Shown: positions 1 to 11,640 of the stretch, one piece after another
Position numbering within the stretch: position 1 is the stretch's first letter
How the letters are laid out: every line of letters begins with the position of its first letter
From: Siderastrea radians
Taxonomy: Eukaryota > Cnidaria > Anthozoa > Scleractinia > Rhizangiidae
Direction: 5' to 3'
Length of the DNA: 64,000 nucleotides
NCBI GenBank assembly: GCA_964017195.1
Contig: OZ024897.1
Span: 35,975,036-36,039,035 of the forward strand
Notes under the pieces: generated by a model
The model's input: only the letters and a program-made list of their open reading frames with translations
Told to the model about the DNA's origin: nothing
The model's database searches: none
Translations under genes and position numbers: made by a program

Positions 1-609
1 ACAAGGCCAGGCAGGGCAGTGTATTCACTGTTAAACAGAGAAATCATTCACAATGGAATAAAACAAAAGATAACTGGTACCATAAAAAGTCTTGATCCAC
101 CATGTACTGGAAAACCAAGTGGAAACCCCAAATATCCATTTACCTGTGACAACTGCCACAAGCAAGAGCATTATCTCGTTGACTTATTCAACAAGCGGTC
201 AGAAGGAAAACTTAAGAACACTGCAGCCTCAAGGATGGGGAAAAGGGGATTTCGGCATGACTGTGCAAAGAAGACTGAAGTAAAAGCCACTATCCACTCC
301 TTAAGTCTTGAAAACAAAAATGTGTCAAGAGCAGTATCTGCACTGAAGAAAAGAGAAAGAAGTGTCCAAGGCTGGGAGGAAATGCTACATGAAAGCTGCA
401 AGCATGGATACCAGGAGAAACTAATAGTTGACCTTCTCACTTTGTTCAAGCAAGACATTGATGTGACAAGACCTGTACAGATAGCAATACTCACAAATCT
501 GGTTGGCAAACTTAAGGGGACAGTAAATCATCATTACATCCCATTAATTAAAACTATTGGGAAAATGCACAAGATAAGGCTTGGAGAATGCAACTACAAG
601 TTAACAAAG
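1..609 (+). CDS. Transposase-like gene, 5' partial exon
   Basis: The frame is open from the first base of the window, so the true start lies outside it. About 203 residues are encoded, with a CxxCH pair (TCDNCHK, about residue 49), a lysine-rich stretch and a predicted helical region. The exon ends in a clean splice donor, AAG|GTATGT, at 609/610. It lies upstream of, and in the same orientation as, the RNase H-like exons at 3873-5787, and I read it as the N-terminal DNA-binding region of the same gene. No named family was recognised from this part alone. Alternative: an independent cnidarian repeat-encoded protein. Confidence 0.6.
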
Positions 610-1201
610 GTATGTCTGTTCTGTTCAAGTTAATAAAATATATCTGAGAATGCATGGTTGCTTGCACAGGATTTAGTTTCATTATAGTCATTGTTTCTAT
701 TTGATTGAAGCTACATGTATCATCCTGTGACTTTGCCACATCACAGTAAAAAGCAACTTAAGGTGTATATGACAGATTTCACATAATTTTGTGCTTAATT
801 TGGCGGTTGCGGAGAAAAGAAAAATAAAATGACTGTATTAGATCTCCGCAATGCGGCCCACGTACTGTAGTTTGTTTCGGCATCGACTCCGTTCCTGGAA
901 TGACATCAGAACATGACTATCCCCAGGTCTCCCTTTGCGCGGTTTTTGACATGAGCAGAAGTAAAATTTTACGTTTTAAACGGCAAAAATGCGGGGAAGG
1001 AAAATGGAAATCAAAAAACAATATTTGATATTCATATCAGGATGCCATTTAGATTTGATCATTCAGATCAAATCTCCCATAAACACTTAATTTCATGTAG
1101 TTCTGCATTGTTCCCATATGGGTTTTGGTGAATCATTACAATGAATCATTAATAAATTCATTAATGAATTGTGTATTAATTGTTATTAACACACATTGCA
1201 G
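610..1201 (+). other. Intron of transposase-like gene
   Basis: This stretch has no convincing coding content. It begins with GTATGT and ends with a pyrimidine-containing acceptor (ACACATTGCAG). A 20-30 bp AT-rich inverted motif around 1060-1080 is the only local structure I noticed. Confidence 0.5.
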
Positions 1202-1387
1202 GATTTGTTTGGTCTTCCTTGTGGCACAACATGTGACAACTTTAATAAGAAAGAAGCCTTGCAACCAGGTTACAATTCAGATGTGTTGGACCAAGCTGCG
1301 TGTCTTTATCTGGATGGTCCTGTGATAGAGGCCAGTGATGAGGCAAGGGCATTGAGGTGTGGAGATTGCATTGGACAGAAAATTTAA
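1202..1387 (+). CDS. Second exon of transposase-like gene (probable)
   Basis: An acceptor at 1199-1201 opens a 61-codon frame that continues in phase 0 from the donor at 609. It holds three cysteines in a CGTTC arrangement and an acidic segment (EASDEARALR), and it ends at TAA in 1385-1387. A possible donor (AG|GTGTGG) near 1353 is weak, and its phase does not match the next recognisable exon at 3873. Either an exon between 1.4 and 3.86 kb was missed or the gene is damaged here. I recognise no domain. Confidence 0.45.
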   Translation, partial: DLFGLPCGTTCDNFNKKEALQPGYNSDVLDQAACLYLDGPVIEASDEARALRCGDCIGQKI

Positions 1388-3872
1388 TACATGAAATGCA
1401 TTGTCCTTGTGTATTTTGTCCAGTCAATGATTATATATTTTTTTTCACTTGCTTAAAAAGAAACAGTAAATGCTGTCATTAGAGGTTAATATAGCAACAG
1501 CTTTGTTTACTCCAAAACATGAAAATTCTTCAGGTGATTATTTCTGATACTTTCTGTGAAAAGGTGGCATTTATTCCAACTGGCTAATTTATTATTCAAG
1601 CAAGTTTGTTATAGTTGAGTACACTTTTTAATGCACTCAGAAATAACATACAAAGTGTGTGTAAAAATTAATTGCTTCAAAAGCTGACTCAAACCTTAAA
1701 GCAAATTTTAATCCACTGTGTTGGAATCCAAGAATGGGGGCCTTGAGTTTTGTAGTGAATTTTTTGCTTGCACCTGTGGCACTGTGGCTGTACAAGACCT
1801 AGCAGATATTGATGCCTTAGTGTTGTTTATATGATTTACTGTCCCTTTTAAATTACATTTTTTGTGGTTTTTGGTCCTGCCTTGTGCCCCTGTCTCCTGA
1901 TACTGATTGTTAAAAGAAAAAAAATCTTCAAACAGTATTGAACACTCCACTGCTTACTAGGCCTCCAGAAAAACTGCAGCATTTATTAAATTAGTATTAA
2001 CTTAAATTACTTCCCTCAGATTTCTTCAGGCCGTTCAAGATGATATTTCTTTTGTAAATAAATGCTTTTCTTACAATTATGAATCTAACAGAGCTGTTAT
2101 AATAAAAGTTAACATTCCAGAAAGTAGGAGATTGTAAGGGACTGGTTATAAAATACAGGGGAGTGGGGCAGGGTGGTGGTTGGGGGGGGGGGTGGTAAGC
2201 AGGAAATATTCATTAATATGAAGGCCAGTTTTATGTGACCTACCCTAAAATGTTTGCATGATAATGCCTGGCACACCCATATTTGTCTGTCAAAAATGAA
2301 ATGACCCATCACCAGTAAATAACAGTAAGATCACATAAAACAAGACTTCGTAAAATGATAATTTTTCCCAGCCTCTGCCCCCCCCCCCCCGCCCCTTCTC
2401 CCTGTACTTTATGTCCTATGTTTGTAAAGATCATGATGAACAATAGCATTCAAAGTGGAAAGTTGACTCTAGATGAAAAATATTATACAAAGTCTTATTT
2501 TCCCAGTTTATCATTGCATGAGATCTATTTCTTGATATACCTGAAATGACTTTGAGAAAATAATTTGCATCTATTATGTTTCATTAATAACCACAGATGT
2601 GTGAATGTGTAATTCCAGAAAATATCTATAACCCACCCAAGGAGGGAATTGGAAATTCTGGAGGATAGGGGGCTCAGAGAAAGAGCGAAATTCCCAAGTT
2701 TGCAGTTATGCTGGCATGTTATCAAAAGACACCATTTGATGCCACAAAAAAACAAACAAACAAACAAACAAACTATTACATGCCCCACCTCTTAAATGAT
2801 GCATGGCTTATCCTAAGCCGACCCTCTTTTACAAGCATGCAGCCCACCCCCTGTGCTTTATGACCAGTCTAAATAATGACTCTTAGCCCTTAAACGTCCA
2901 AGATCTGATTAGTATTGCTCATTTCTAGCTGCTATACACTTCCTTGCACAGTAAATAAGATGATATCAACATGTTCACCCTGTGGCTGCTAAGTTTTCCT
3001 GTCTACTGAACAATGTATAAAATTATGTGGAGAAGTTAATTACATGTTAAACACACTCTGTGAGTTAGGGTTAAAAAAGGAATCACAGCTTCATTGGTTA
3101 CAACGAGTATTTCCTTAAAAAGACCCTCCAGAGATCAGGTACTCATTGAATGCAACATGGAAATGGAGGTTGGGCAGTAGAAACAGTCAGAGCTGTCATA
3201 ATAATTTGAATTAGCCAGCGAAAAAACCTTCATAGATGCACTAAGCAGCAACATAAAAATAAATACAGTTAACACCCACATTTAAGAACCTACTTTTTTC
3301 AAGGTCAGCCTGAATAATTCTTCATATATTTATTGTAAGGTTCATATATAAAAGCCTGGAGGTTCTTAATCCACTTGTTCTTTTATGCATTTGTTTTCTG
3401 TATAAGTACATGTGCTGCCCCTTTCACACCAACTAAACATGGTTAATTAAACTTGGTTTTTAAAAAAATGAAAACCTTTGACAGAAACTGGAAGACAGGT
3501 TTTCAAGACGGATTCTAATGAACTTAAACATTATCTTTTATTTGAAAACAATTTTGAACATTGTTTATGTAAACAGCTTTTAAAGATGTTAAATAGAAAA
3601 TTAATGGTTTCTAGCTTTATTCCTTGTAATTTGGTTTTACATTACAGTGTCCTCAAAAATCCGAAGAAATTTGAAAACCCAAAATTATTCTTTAGTTTAC
3701 CCTTCTTTTCACATCTAATAATTGAAAAGAAATTTACAATTACTGTTTAACTTAAGTATGAATTTTGAATCAGTCTATTGCTGCAAATGTATTTTTTACA
3801 AATTCTGGAATCATTTAATGTTAGACCAAATTTCTATTATTTTTTTGTAAATCTTAATTCTGTTTGTTCACA
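1388..3872. other. Intronic / intergenic stretch
   Basis: I see no supported gene. There is a run of G at 2182-2191, a run of C at 2379-2389 and an (AAAC)n microsatellite at about 2743-2772. The 3478-3750 reading frame is AT-driven and not protein-like. The stretch ends in a good acceptor (TTGTTCACAG) at 3872. Confidence 0.5.
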
Positions 3873-4713
3873 GGAGATACAGATGACTTCTCTGCGCTGC
3901 AACGGACAGTACAAGGAATAATTGACAAAGGCAAACTAGCAGCGAAAGTGGCAATTCATAACTTGTGTAACCTTACTGGAGAAAAGTCACAACCATTGGT
4001 CTATCTGATGTGGCCCACACCCAAGAAGGGATACAGCGGAACTCATCTATTAAAAATCTGGCAAAAAATGAGGAAAGATTGTGCAGAAAAGAAGGTCAGT
4101 CTTATTGGTCACTCAACAGACTCTGCTGGTTTTTCACTTTCTGCTTCTATCCAGCTGATGACACCAACAGAATCAACTGTAGCACAGGGAATTTACTATT
4201 TAGGATTAGGAATTCCTGATGAGAAATTTGTAGCACCATATTTTTGGCGGCTACCTAGTATTTCCTATGGTGATTATGACCACTTGAGACGGACATTTCT
4301 CCGTGTGCTTAAATATGATACTAGAGATCTGACCTTCTTCAAGGATGAACGTGGGAGCATTGTTGCAACAATCAATCACTTACAAGAGCTTATGTCCATA
4401 TGTCAGAAAAAAGGCCAGAGTGTCCCATTCTCTACAAATGATCTCCTCTTGATAAGCTTCTTTGACCAGCGACCTGACACTGCAAACAGAATTTTTACAC
4501 CTAAAGTTGCAGAAATGCTCCATGAACATGTCAAGGGATCAGATGGAACATGCCTTTATTTGATTGCTGTTTACTATTTAACTGAACCATTTTTTGATCC
4601 CAATTTTGGAACACCTGAAGAAATCCAGAAAGCATTGTCAACTGGGATAATGATTTTTAGACTCTGGAAAAAATACCTGGAAATAAAAAAAAATGAAACT
4701 GCACTCTCAAGCT
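3873..4713 (+). CDS. RNase H-fold transposase-like domain, first half
   Basis: About 275 residues follow the acceptor at 3872. The order of conserved blocks matches what is seen in P-element/THAP9-like and related animal DNA-transposon proteins: an early strand with an acid (IGHSTDSAG, near 4107-4134), an FFKDERGS block followed by a helical HLQEL stretch, a DLLLISFFDQR block, and a final FRLWKKYLE block before the frame breaks. The acid in HSTDS and the acid in FKDER are candidate catalytic residues. That is pattern recognition, not an alignment. The frame runs into a run of nine A at 4684-4692 and then stops shortly after. The next half continues in another frame, so this copy is probably inactive unless the shift is an assembly error. 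Confidence 0.55.
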
Positions 4714-5787
4714 AATGCAGCAAAATTGAAAGAAAAGCGTGGTCACTTTATTACCTATGGGGCGTACACTACAGCAGAATTGCTCTTCTCAGCCGGTTCA
4801 TTACACTGTCTGGCAATGTACTTGCACTTTAAAAATCTTGGATCAAAGGCCTGTTCCCTACATCGCTCTGGAACAATTGCTACTGAAAGAATTATTGGAC
4901 AGTTACAGGGCAAGACTAATCAACTACAGTCTCTAGACACAGCTCCTACATTTGCAGAGATGATTAGTAAAACAAAAGACCTGACATTTCTTACTGAAGC
5001 TCTGTCAGAGTTATCCTCTTATGAGCACCTCAAGATCCCAGCCACAAGCAACAGAAAACTTTCTCACTTCCGTACCTCAAAAATGAAACCAAACACGTAC
5101 CAGTACCCAAACACTTATGAGGAGTTCTTGAAAAGACAGCAACACATGCATAAAGAGGGCATTAAAGCAGCTCAAGAACTTGTACAGGAATACTTGCCGT
5201 CTGAATTCCAAAGGTGTTTAATGGAGAACAGCTCATGGGAATTTCCCTACACATTTCCTAAGCCAAAAGGCATAATTGTAGTTTCGAATCAGCCTCCTAC
5301 GTATGACAAGCTTGATGTTTCCGTTGACGCCAACTTGTTAGAGAAAGTACAAACAGAAGTAGAAATGGAAGACTTGGTTGAAAGAGAAGAAGAATTTATA
5401 ATGCCTACTGCAGACTGTGGAAGAGATGATAAGGAAGTTGATTTGAATGAAATGAATGTTGATTTTGGAACAAATAGTGATGAAGATAGTGATGAGGAAG
5501 AGAATTTAAAAGAAAAAGCAAGTAAAAACCTCAGTCAAGGAAAGCAAAAGTGGTACATCGAAAGAAATGGAGAAATGATACACATAAACAAAGCTCTGAA
5601 ACTTCTTATTCCAAGAGAGTTCATATCAAAGGAAAGAAGCCGACGTCACTGGGTAGCAAACGATCTACATAAAACCATGACACCTATAGACCCAACTCAT
5701 GATATCATACAGTTTAGAGATGTGGCAGTTGCAAATGGGGACACTTTCTCCTGTACTAGCTTGTTTCAGGCTCTCAATTGGTTGTGA
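4693..5787 (+). CDS. RNase H-fold transposase-like domain, second half and acidic tail
   Basis: A 364-codon frame starts directly at the A9 run where the previous frame is lost, so I read it as the continuation after a homopolymer frameshift. It opens with an HFITYGAYTTAELL block and has an ATERIIGQLQGK block that would supply the last catalytic glutamate of a DDE-type triad. A long linker follows, then an acidic segment (about residues 233-275, rich in E and D), and it ends near 5787. The pairing of a GAY-type helix with an E-containing block is shared with P-element-like transposon proteins. Lack of terminal repeats around 1-5787 leaves open whether it is a domesticated gene or a transposon. 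Confidence 0.55.
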   Translation: MKLHSQANAAKLKEKRGHFITYGAYTTAELLFSAGSLHCLAMYLHFKNLGSKACSLHRSGTIATERIIGQLQGKTNQLQSLDTAPTFAEMISKTKDLTFLTEALSELSSYEHLKIPATSNRKLSHFRTSKMKPNTYQYPNTYEEFLKRQQHMHKEGIKAAQELVQEYLPSEFQRCLMENSSWEFPYTFPKPKGIIVVSNQPPTYDKLDVSVDANLLEKVQTEVEMEDLVEREEEFIMPTADCGRDDKEVDLNEMNVDFGTNSDEDSDEEENLKEKASKNLSQGKQKWYIERNGEMIHINKALKLLIPREFISKERSRRHWVANDLHKTMTPIDPTHDIIQFRDVAVANGDTFSCTSLFQALNWL

Positions 5788-5921
5788 CGGGCAAAAAGAA
5801 AAGCGAGTGAAAGAAAAGACGGGCAAGGACTTGGGAGAAAACCACACTCACTTTTCATTTTTTGCTTGCCTTAACTAACTGAGGCCTGGAACAAGCTAAT
5901 ACAGGAGACAATGTGGATAGG

Positions 5922-5963
5922 ACACTTGCATGATGGCGTCATTTCACTACAACTACCAGAATC
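5922..5963 (+). repeat. Left terminal inverted repeat
   Basis: It begins ACACTTGCATGATGGCGTC and contains ACTACAACTACCAGAAT, which is found inverted at 12347-12388. Confidence 0.7.
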
Positions 5964-6475
5964 CTTCAGTTTGTTCCTTTCTTGTGTAAATTAGTGCTAT
6001 TAATTGTTGTTTAAGTAGTGCTTCGCCTATGACGGAAAGAGAAATCGGCATCGGAATGCAAAGAATGTCGCACGCATCATAATTGGCTCATTCAATTAAA
6101 ATGCAACAATTTGATTAGTTAAAATTACTTTCTTTTCATATTTTCTACGAAATTTGTCGATTGCACGCTCGTAACCTCCAAATATGGAAAAATTGTGTGC
6201 TGATCTATTTTTTCGCAGGTTATCGGGAAAATTGTATGTGAGCGAAGAAAGTTACAAGGCTGTGTCTTGATTTTCATATTGATTTTATGCATTTGTCAGT
6301 ATTTCAGCTGTAGTTTCATCTTTTCAAGTCGCTGTGGATGCTTATATTTGTAGATAAATGGTAAATAAGTTTGTATATGATATGAAAGAGTATATTAAAT
6401 AGTTTTCATTATCGGGATTCGGTGCTCTGGTATTGTTCTCCAAGCCCTTAAAAGCCGTTTGTTATTCTCCTCATC

Positions 6476-6859
6476 ATGATGAGTGGAAACATGGTCAAGT
6501 CAGCACGCAACAACTGCGACAGCGCACCCGCAAAGAAGCAAGCATCTTCAATCTTGCCACCCAAGACCCAAAGAACAAGGGGAGGAAAAGGAAAATTTTG
6601 TGTCTCTTGCCTCTCTAGGCTAGAAGTTGAAGTGAAACACCATAAGTTAGAGGTAAGTATGAGCCATAATTTATGCATTTCTAAATAAGCTTGCTTGTCT
6701 CTTCGAAATTCGTACTGTAACCTTTTAGTATTACATGGCCGTTGGCAGTGTTGTTTCCATTGTTTGAAGAACATGATGTTTGTGCTTGTCATGCAGGTGT
6801 GGTTTTTTCACAAGCACTGCTCTCTCCTCCGCAGAGTCTCCAACAGGAACATGTTATAA
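6476..6859 (+). CDS. Small two-exon zinc-finger-like protein
   Basis: The first ATG at 6476 starts a 59-codon exon ending in a textbook donor (GAG|GTAAGT at 6652/6653). An acceptor (CATGCAG) at 6796 joins in phase 0 to 21 codons ending at TAA in 6857-6859. The spliced product is about 79 residues, basic, with a FCVSC pair in the first exon and an HKHC pair in the second. Together these make a plausible CxxC...HxxC zinc site that exists only after splicing. It lies just inside the left inverted repeat at 5922, as expected for the first exon of a transposon gene. It may be the 5' end of a longer gene, including the peptidase-like exon at 9653, rather than complete. The family was not recognised. 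Confidence 0.45.
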
Positions 6860-7044
6860 ATCAGTGATAAAATGTGACCTACATTTTTTTCATTTATTTT
6901 GTATTATTGACCACAAATAATTATAAAGAACATGGTGACATAAGCATAAGTAAAAGTCCATACGCCTGACATTAAGAAAAATAAATATGCTAATTTCTTT
7001 CTGGTCATTTGCCACACTACAAAAAAGCCCATTTTTCATTTTTC

Positions 7045-7480
7045 CTGCTGGAAGTGAGAGGGAACTTGCGTGACTACACTCTTAAAGAGGAAATGTTTAC
7101 TCTCGAGTTTGGATGTGAGAGGGGACTTGTGTGACAATACTCTTAAGAGGAAATTACTCTCCTGTCTGGATGTGAGAGGGAACTTGCATGACTATACTCT
7201 TAAGAGGAAATTACTCTCCAGTCTGGATGTGAGAGGGAGCTTGCATGACTATACTCTCAAGAGGAAATGATTACTCTCCTGTCTGGATGTGAGAGGGAAC
7301 TTGACAAAATTTGTGACTATACTCTTAAGAGGAAATTACTCTCAAAGTCTGGATGTGAGAGGGAACTTAATGCGTGACTATACTCTTAACAGGAAATGAT
7401 TACTCTCCAGTCTGGATGTAAGAGGGAACTTGCGTGACTATACTGTTAAGAGGAGAGGATTACTCTCCTTCCCAGTGTTC
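7045..7480 (+). repeat. Minisatellite, about 65-bp unit, roughly 7 copies
   Basis: Units contain GATGTGAGAGGGAACTTG, then TGACTATACTCTTAAGAGG, then AAATTACTCTCC. Spacing is about 62-68 bp with small indels. Several units read in frame as a repeated peptide (LKRKLLSSLDVRG), but unit lengths are not multiples of three throughout, so I do not regard it as coding. Confidence 0.85.
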
Positions 7481-7599
7481 CCCTCACACTTTACTCTTTT
7501 TCATCTACCCAGCCTCCATACATTTTTTTCCAACATGTGCAGTACAGTAAAAGCATGATTGTAGGAGGCTTCTACAGAGGAGAGAGCTAGCACTTTTGA

Positions 7600-8143
7600 A
7601 ACATTTATTTTGGTAAATGCTTCTAAACATGTCTTGTGCAAAGTTACAGCAAATTCAAATTCAGCGGCACCACTTGTAGCAAAGGTCAAGAAATTCGACC
7701 ACATTTCTCCAGTTTTAAATAACCTTCACTGGTTTACTGTGAGGAAGCGAATAACCTTTAAGATTCTTTGCATTACTTACGTGCTTCATGGTCTGACCCC
7801 TACATAGCTATCGGAGCCATCCCGCTGTTTATGCTCTGAAATCTCTAATCTACTTGTAGTTCCCAAATGCAGAACAAAATTGTTTGGAGAACGAGCCTTA
7901 AGTTTCAGTTGCAGCTCCTACATTGTGGAATAAACTGCCTAGTGAGATTAAGAACCCTGCATCTGTAGCCCCTTTCAAAACGACTTTAAAAACCTAACTT
8001 CTCAAGAATTAATCATTATTATTGTTACGTTAGTTTCTAGCTTTTTAGTGTAATTAGTATTAGTTAGATTTCTTTTCATCTGCATAATTGTAGGAGCACT
8101 GAGACTCTGTTTAAGTGCTCCTAAAGCCCAAATATTATTATTA

Positions 8144-8180
<37 letters not shown>
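7600..8180 (+). mobile_element. 3' end of an L2/CR1-like LINE
   Basis: The + strand encodes fragments typical of the C-terminus of CR1/L2-group reverse transcriptases: a DHISPVLNNLHWFTVRKRI block at about 7697-7755, then, after stops, FGERALSFS..LWNKLPSEIK and APFKTTLKT blocks at about 7880-7995. The copy is 5'-truncated and has several in-frame stops. It ends in an (ATT)n run at about 8137-8178, as is usual for these elements. The call rests on motif recognition. Confidence 0.7.
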
Positions 8181-8335
8181 GAGCAAGGTAGTTACTCTAC
8201 TGTTATCAATGTGTTTGTTTAACCACTGGTTTTCTCCTATTTCTTTATCTACAACCATTGGTATTTGCATGTGGGTTCTAATTACTTGTTTTCCTTGTCT
8301 ACCTAAGGAAATTCAGCACCAGCAGTGCCTTCATC

Positions 8336-9652
8336 ATCCTCGGAGACCCAGGGGCAGCTAGTCGGGACGACGGGATTTTCATGGACGAAAGTTTACAACA
8401 AGAGCGGGAGAGCCCCTGGGCACTTACTCTTACCGAACGAGTTCCAGAAGCGTTTGAAATCCCGCCTTCTGATTGGCCAGAAAAATTTTTTTCTGGCCAA
8501 TCAGCGAAGAGGAACAGCCGGGCGACTCTCATGTCTTCTTACACGAGGTTGTTTTCCTCATCAATCGCCGTAGTAGCCTGGCCCGTTCAACGGGAGCATT
8601 TTTGAGGAGAGCTTCAACAAAAATAACAATAAATAAACGAAGTCGACGAAATCGCAAACTATAACGTGGCCGCAAGAAAACAAACACTCACAGGGAATTT
8701 TTCACGGCGGACTTATCGAAGGTAAAGCAAATTTTTAGAGCTAGCGACTTCCCCTTTCTCCAATGTAACTAATTATTTCTCCTTCTTCGTTGATCTTCGT
8801 CTGAAACTTTCCATCTCTGATGCACGGGCCACGCAACTATGTTGATCGAGCGTGTCATGTCACGTACTAGAGAGAACTGGTTCTCTCTAGTACGTGGCAT
8901 CGACCGTTAAGCAGAAAATCGCCCAGATCGGCCTCCAGAAGCTCGGAAAAGCAATAAAAACACAGCAAGCACACAGCAGGTAATGTTTTTCAAACTGTAT
9001 TTCCATTTTAATGCATTTTCAGCGGAAGACCGCCTATTATTTTCGATCGAATTTCAGCTCCATACAAACACTCATATTACGCTATGGTTAACTGTGGTTC
9101 CCACGCTCGATCGACATAGTTGCGTGGCCCGTGCATCGGAGATTCCCGTGGAAAGTTTCAGACGTAGTTCAACGAACAAGGAGAAATAATTAGTAACATC
9201 GTTTACTCGAGTAGCTATTAGCCTCATGCAACACTTGAGAAAGGGGAGTCGTTAGCTCTAAAAATTTACGATACCTTCGATAAGTCCTTCGTGAAAAATC
9301 CTGCTGAGTGTTTGTTTTCTTCCGGCCACGTTATAGTTTGCGATTTCTTCGACTTCGTTTATTTATTTAGTATTAATTTTTTTTCTGAAGCTCTCCTCAA
9401 AAATGTTCCCGTTGAACGGGCCACGCTACTATGGCGATTGATGAGGAAAACAACCTCGTGTAAGAAGACATGAGAGTCGCCCGGCTGTTCCTCTTCGCTG
9501 ATTTTTTCTGGCCAATAAGAAGGTAGGATTTCAAACGCTTCTGGAACTCGTTCGGTAAGAGTAAGAGCCCAGGGGCTCTCCCGCTCTTGTTGTAAACTTT
9601 CACCCATGAAAATCCCGTCGTCCCGACTAGCTGCCCCTGGGTCTCCGAGGAT
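8336..9652. mobile_element. Fold-back element with about 520-550 bp arms
   Basis: The ends are ATCCTCGGAGACCC and its exact complement. The left arm (8336 to about 8854) pairs with the right arm (about 9102-9652) over nearly the whole length, leaving a middle of about 250 bp. Both sides are flanked by the identical 11-bp GTGCCTTCATC (8325-8335 and 9653-9663), a target-site duplication. Shorter hairpins are nested inside (8470-8503, and CACGTACTAGAGAGAACTGG onward at 8867-8902). Long arms, no transposase and a 9-11 bp duplication fit Mutator-like or Foldback-type non-autonomous elements. It interrupts the peptidase-like gene whose remainder starts at 9653. Confidence 0.85.
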
Positions 9653-10566
9653 GTGCCTTCATCATCCTCTGCAGCATCTGCTGTGTCTACTGCAGCCCCT
9701 ACATCCATACCTAGGAGTTCTTCCGCAACACCTACAACTTCAGTACCTGTGTGTTCTGCTGCAACACCTACAACTTAAGTACCTGTGTGTTATACTGCAA
9801 CACCTACAACTTCAATACCTGCATGTTCCACTGCAGCACCTAAATGTACAAATTCAATAACTGTGTGTTCTATTGCAGCACCTACAGCGTCAACATGTGC
9901 GAGTTCTACTGCAGCAGCCGCAACATTGATACCTGTCTTAACACCTGTGAGTACATCTTCTTCTGTGGATGGCACTGATGTTGGATGTGGCATAACACTG
10001 TGGTTGTTCCCATGGAATGTCAGTCAGTCAACCATTGACGGCAGAAATGGCAGCAATGCTTGCACATTTATTGCACTTAGCTTTGGCTTCATTTATCATC
10101 AGTCCAATTTGACAGCACCTGCTGTTGCACAACCCCTTAACAGGCAGTGGGAAACAGCTATAACAGAAGCAATCAGGACAGGGAACGGCATGCACGAAGA
10201 GTTGTTTGGAGGTGAGGGGATTGATGTTGCTGTGGAAGATGTGATTACTGCACCTGGTGAACACTGTCATGTTGGTGGTATTCTACATGAGTACAATTTG
10301 CTTGGTGTGAACCCAACAGAAACAGGCATTCCACATTTTAGTGGTCAATAACAAGACAGTGTTGATTATTGTGGACTCTCATGACACTATGTATAATGCC
10401 TATTGACTCTCACATCCATGGCCACAATGTGGCATTGATTGCTCGAAGTGATCCTTATCAGGGCAAGCAGGCAAAGGCATTTTCCTCTTGGATTAATCGA
10501 ATGCTAATCCAAAGCTATGGTTTTGGTCTGTCAATTTGCTCTCTGACTACAATTAGTTACTTGTGA
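9653..10566 (+). pseudogene. Cysteine-peptidase-like protein, broken
   Basis: After the fold-back insertion the frame resumes with a low-complexity Ser/Thr/Ala/Pro linker made of degenerate 36-48 bp coding repeats (CCTACAACTTCAGTACCTGTG type, 9700-9930), including an in-frame stop near 9777. A folded domain follows: a WLFPWNVSQSTIDGRNGSNAC segment whose Cys after GSNA is a candidate nucleophile, then about 90 residues, and finally DSHDT and DSHIHGHNVALIA blocks that could supply the His/Asp partner. At least two frame changes (about 10350 and 10393) separate these blocks. The Cys...DSHxHG order recalls papain-like and herpesvirus tegument-type deubiquitinase folds. That comparison is inference. 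The copy cannot make an intact protein as read. Confidence 0.55.
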
Positions 10567-11640
10567 ACAAATACAGTCTGTACCCTCTTTTGACACTAAT
10601 TAGTTACTTAGAAATGTTCAAGAGTACTGGTTACATGACTTCGATGCAAACATGACTTGTATGCATACTAACAGCGGTCAAACTTGAAGATCCAATCCTA
10701 ATTCTGGGTTCCACTTAAGGAGCAGTAAAAGTCTATGGCATGAATTTGGTATGGAATGCAAAAAATTTGACAAAATGTATCTAGAGCTGGCAAAACCGGT
10801 GACCGGGGTGACATAGTACATACAGTACACAGTGTATCTTTTGGGGGGGATTTTGAACAACCAGATATAATTTTGATTTTTGAAAATGTGAGAATTTCAC
10901 TTTTATTTCTATTATCTTTATTAACATTTATAAACATAGTTATATGTGACAAAAGGTGGGTAATGTGCACCTATCACAAGTTTGACCACTGTAATAGTTG
11001 TGCAAACAAGCACAAGATTTATGTGACAGTTGTTTTTTTAAGGAAAAAAACATCAGTGAATAAGGTTTTGTGGAGTTTCCAAATTGTAGTTGTACATGAA
11101 ACAGCACGTCAGATAGCGTGTTATTGCACTAGCCACTGTGTGGTTTTTTAAAGAACTGGTTCAGTTGTATGTAGTGTTATACATTACATAGCCTGGGAGG
11201 TTTTACAGCGTATTATGTTGTTACAGAACTGGTTGTTTTCCTGTAAAATGTGATTTTGCACTTATTTTATTGCAAAAAAAAAAATTCCCGAACGGTTGAT
11301 TTTAATAAGTCCTTTCAGAAAGGGTGAAAATTTCCTGCCACCTGCATGCATTATGTGGCATGCATATGTAAACACGGTGGTCATTCTTGACATGCTTACT
11401 TGAAGTTTCATAAGTTTGTTTGTTTTGGATGTAATTCAGTAAGTTGAGTAGAGAAGACAAAGAACCCATTTTCTTGTTTTCAGATTTGTAAATAATGAAT
11501 TCTATGACCATAGAAATGTAAATAAATGACATTGCTATTTGACATTTCTTGATCATTGTTATGTTTCTTTGGAAATCGAGTAGCCGAAACTTGCTACACT
11601 GAAAACATTTACATTTAGGTGACACGGGGAAGCTTTATGA
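10567..11640. other. No gene recognised
   Basis: The stretch is AT-rich with many short frames and no splice-supported exon. It probably represents 3' untranslated or intronic sequence of the peptidase-like gene. Confidence 0.4.

Noticed and set aside
7070..7270. 66-codon frame with a repeated peptide
   Set aside because: It is a by-product of the 65-bp minisatellite; unit lengths vary and break the frame.
8299..9607. Several 60-100 codon frames on both strands
   Set aside because: They fall inside the arms of the fold-back element and mirror one another, with no splice or start context.
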